Assembly (NCBI GenBank): GCA_946187475.1
Contig: CAMHRJ010000132.1
Coordinates: 1-6,472, forward strand
Direction: 5' to 3'
Length of the DNA: 6,472 bases
From: an uncultured Clostridia bacterium
GTDB lineage: Bacteria; Bacillota; Clostridia; Oscillospirales; Oscillospiraceae
Under the pieces are notes generated by a model, which saw nothing but the letters and a program-made list of their open reading frames with translations, made no database searches and was not told the origin of the DNA. Shown here in pieces: positions 5,462 through 6,472 of this stretch. Made by a program: the position numbers and the translations under genes. Positions within the stretch are counted from its first letter, which is position 1. Each line of letters begins with the position of its first letter.

Positions 5462-6418
5462 ATGAAAACCATCCTTGTTGCTGAGGCGCTTTCGGATGCA
5501 GAGCAGGCGCAGCTGCGTGCTGCTGCACCCGATGAAGAATTCCTCTTTGCCCAGACCCAGGATGTCACTCTGGAGCAGCTGCAGGATGCGGACATCCTCA
5601 TCGGCAATGTGGACTCTGATCTGCTGAAGCAGACGGAGCACTTGGAGTGGATGCAGCTGGTGAGCTCCGGCGCGGACTATTACACCAAGGAAGCCGAACT
5701 CCACGACAAGTTCCTGGCTACCACTGCCACCGGATGCTACGGAACCGGAATTGCGGAATACATGGTTTGCATGCTGCTGACCATGATGAAGAAGATCCAG
5801 ACCTATCTGGACTTCCAGCGTCAGCAGGTCTGGCGGGATGCCGGCAGCGTGGTTTCGCCTATGGGAAAGCGCGTGCTGATCGTGGGCACCGGCAATCTGG
5901 GCACGGAGTTTGCCAGACGCATGCGGCCCTTCGGCTGCGAGATCGTGGGTGTTCGCCGCAGAACGGGCGTCTGCCCGCCGGAGTACGACCGGATGTGCCA
6001 GATGGCAGATTTGAAGTCGGAGCTTCCGCAGGCGGACGTGGTGGCTTTGTGCCTGCCCGGCACGAAAGAGACCTATCATCTCTTTGACGCGGAGATGCTG
6101 TCCCTCTGCAAGGAGGGCGCCTTCCTCATGAACGTGGGCCGCGGCACCGTGATTCCCACGGAGGTGTTCTGCAGCAGCACTCTCATGAGCCGCTTCGGCG
6201 GTGTCTGGGTGGATGTGCTGGAGCAGGAACCTCTGGAGGACGGAGATCCGCTTTTTTCGGCGGAGAACCTCATCATCACGCCGCACATCACCGGCGGCTG
6301 GCATCTGGACATCACCCGCAGGAACATCATGGAGCTCTGCGTCCGGAACCTGAAGGCTTACCTGGGCGGGGAGCCTTTGGAACATGTGCTGGACTGGAGC
6401 ACCGGCTACTGCAAATAA
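5462..6418 (+). CDS. D-isomer-specific 2-hydroxyacid dehydrogenase (NAD(P)-dependent)
   Basis: This 318-residue cytoplasmic enzyme interconverts a 2-keto acid and the matching D-2-hydroxy acid using NAD(P)H. The Rossmann fold shows GTGNLG (142-147). The expected catalytic triad is present: R227 in NVGRG, E256 in EQEPL and H275 in TPHITGG. The 29-residue Arg-Glu spacing and 19-residue Glu-His spacing match family members. GCYGTGIAEYMVCMLL (91-106) is the usual hinge region leading into the cofactor domain. After the glycine motif, the strand end is IVGVRRRTG (161-169). Arginines rather than an acidic residue there hint at possible NADP(H) use, which is only suggestive. The ATG at 5462 has a GGAAGGG site 9 bases upstream. 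An alternative ATG at 5441 would add seven residues and overlap the symporter gene. Sequence does not tell lactate, glycerate, phosphoglycerate or other substrates apart. No ACT domain is present, so a classic long SerA is unlikely. Confidence 0.9.
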   Translation: MKTILVAEALSDAEQAQLRAAAPDEEFLFAQTQDVTLEQLQDADILIGNVDSDLLKQTEHLEWMQLVSSGADYYTKEAELHDKFLATTATGCYGTGIAEYMVCMLLTMMKKIQTYLDFQRQQVWRDAGSVVSPMGKRVLIVGTGNLGTEFARRMRPFGCEIVGVRRRTGVCPPEYDRMCQMADLKSELPQADVVALCLPGTKETYHLFDAEMLSLCKEGAFLMNVGRGTVIPTEVFCSSTLMSRFGGVWVDVLEQEPLEDGDPLFSAENLIITPHITGGWHLDITRRNIMELCVRNLKAYLGGEPLEHVLDWSTGYCK

Positions 6419-6422
6419 AAGT

Positions 6423-6455
6423 AAACTGCGTATGCGATTTCAGCATACGCAGTTT
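6423..6455 (+). terminator. Intrinsic terminator after the dehydrogenase gene
   Basis: A perfect 13-bp stem pairs AAACTGCGTATGC (6423-6435) with its complement (6443-6455) around a 7-base loop. It begins 4 bases after the stop codon and ends in TTTT followed by mixed T-containing sequence. The T-run is short, so termination may be less complete than at the 2747-2781 hairpin. The remaining 17 bases of the window show nothing recognisable. Confidence 0.8.
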
Positions 6456-6472
6456 TGCTATTCAAACGTGTA

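Noticed and set aside
4005..5528. 507-codon open frame antisense to the symporter gene
   Set aside because: Its codons align exactly with the sense codons. The sense gene almost never uses TTA, CTA or TCA, so stops are missing on the other strand. The product is low-complexity and rich in His, Asp and Gly, with no motif. The sense frame has a promoter, ribosome-binding site and full family signatures.
5402..6385. 327-codon open frame antisense to the dehydrogenase gene
   Set aside because: It has the same codon-aligned shadow effect. It has no recognisable domain, while the sense frame has a complete catalytic triad and Rossmann motif.

Overview
The window looks like an ordinary chromosomal segment from a low-redundancy, GC-rich Firmicute. 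I favour the class Clostridia, and a gut Oscillospirales-type lineage is my best guess. Three things point there: the gene order (an rbfA-like end, then nrnA, truB, ribF), strong AAGGAG-type Shine-Dalgarno sites, and GC-rich third codon positions set against AT-rich intergenic DNA with clear sigma-A-type promoters. The taxonomic call is inference from gene order and composition, not from a database match.

Layout. Positions 1-2762 (+ strand) are the tail of a translation/ribosome-maturation operon. It holds the last 12 codons of an upstream gene (probably rbfA), the DHH/DHHA1 phosphoesterase nrnA, the tRNA pseudouridine-55 synthase truB, and the bifunctional riboflavin kinase/FAD synthetase ribF. 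The first two junctions are ATGA overlaps and the third is a 16-base gap, so translation is probably coupled. A 15-bp hairpin overlapping the ribF stop codon closes the operon. It has T-runs on both strands and so probably also serves the convergent genes.

Positions 2796-3873 (- strand) are a two-gene unit: a DUF2461/TIGR02453-family protein followed by a small four-helix membrane protein I do not recognise. A good promoter at 3908-3936 drives it leftward. The divergent intergenic region (3874-4043) also carries a good rightward promoter (3986-4014). That promoter drives a second two-gene unit at 4044-6418: an AGCS-family sodium:alanine/glycine symporter and, 5 bases downstream, a D-isomer-specific 2-hydroxyacid dehydrogenase. 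A 13-bp hairpin at 6423-6455 ends this unit.

How the genes work together. The left operon combines ribosome maturation, small-RNA and nucleotide recycling, tRNA modification and flavin cofactor synthesis, a common bacterial grouping. The right unit pairs uptake of a small neutral amino acid with an NAD(P)H-dependent 2-keto/2-hydroxyacid enzyme, which suggests transport linked to metabolism of the derived keto acid, but the substrate is unproven. I found no mobile elements, CRISPR array, RNA genes, prophage or defence genes. I see no convincing undescribed system. The least explained part is the DUF2461 plus membrane protein pair.
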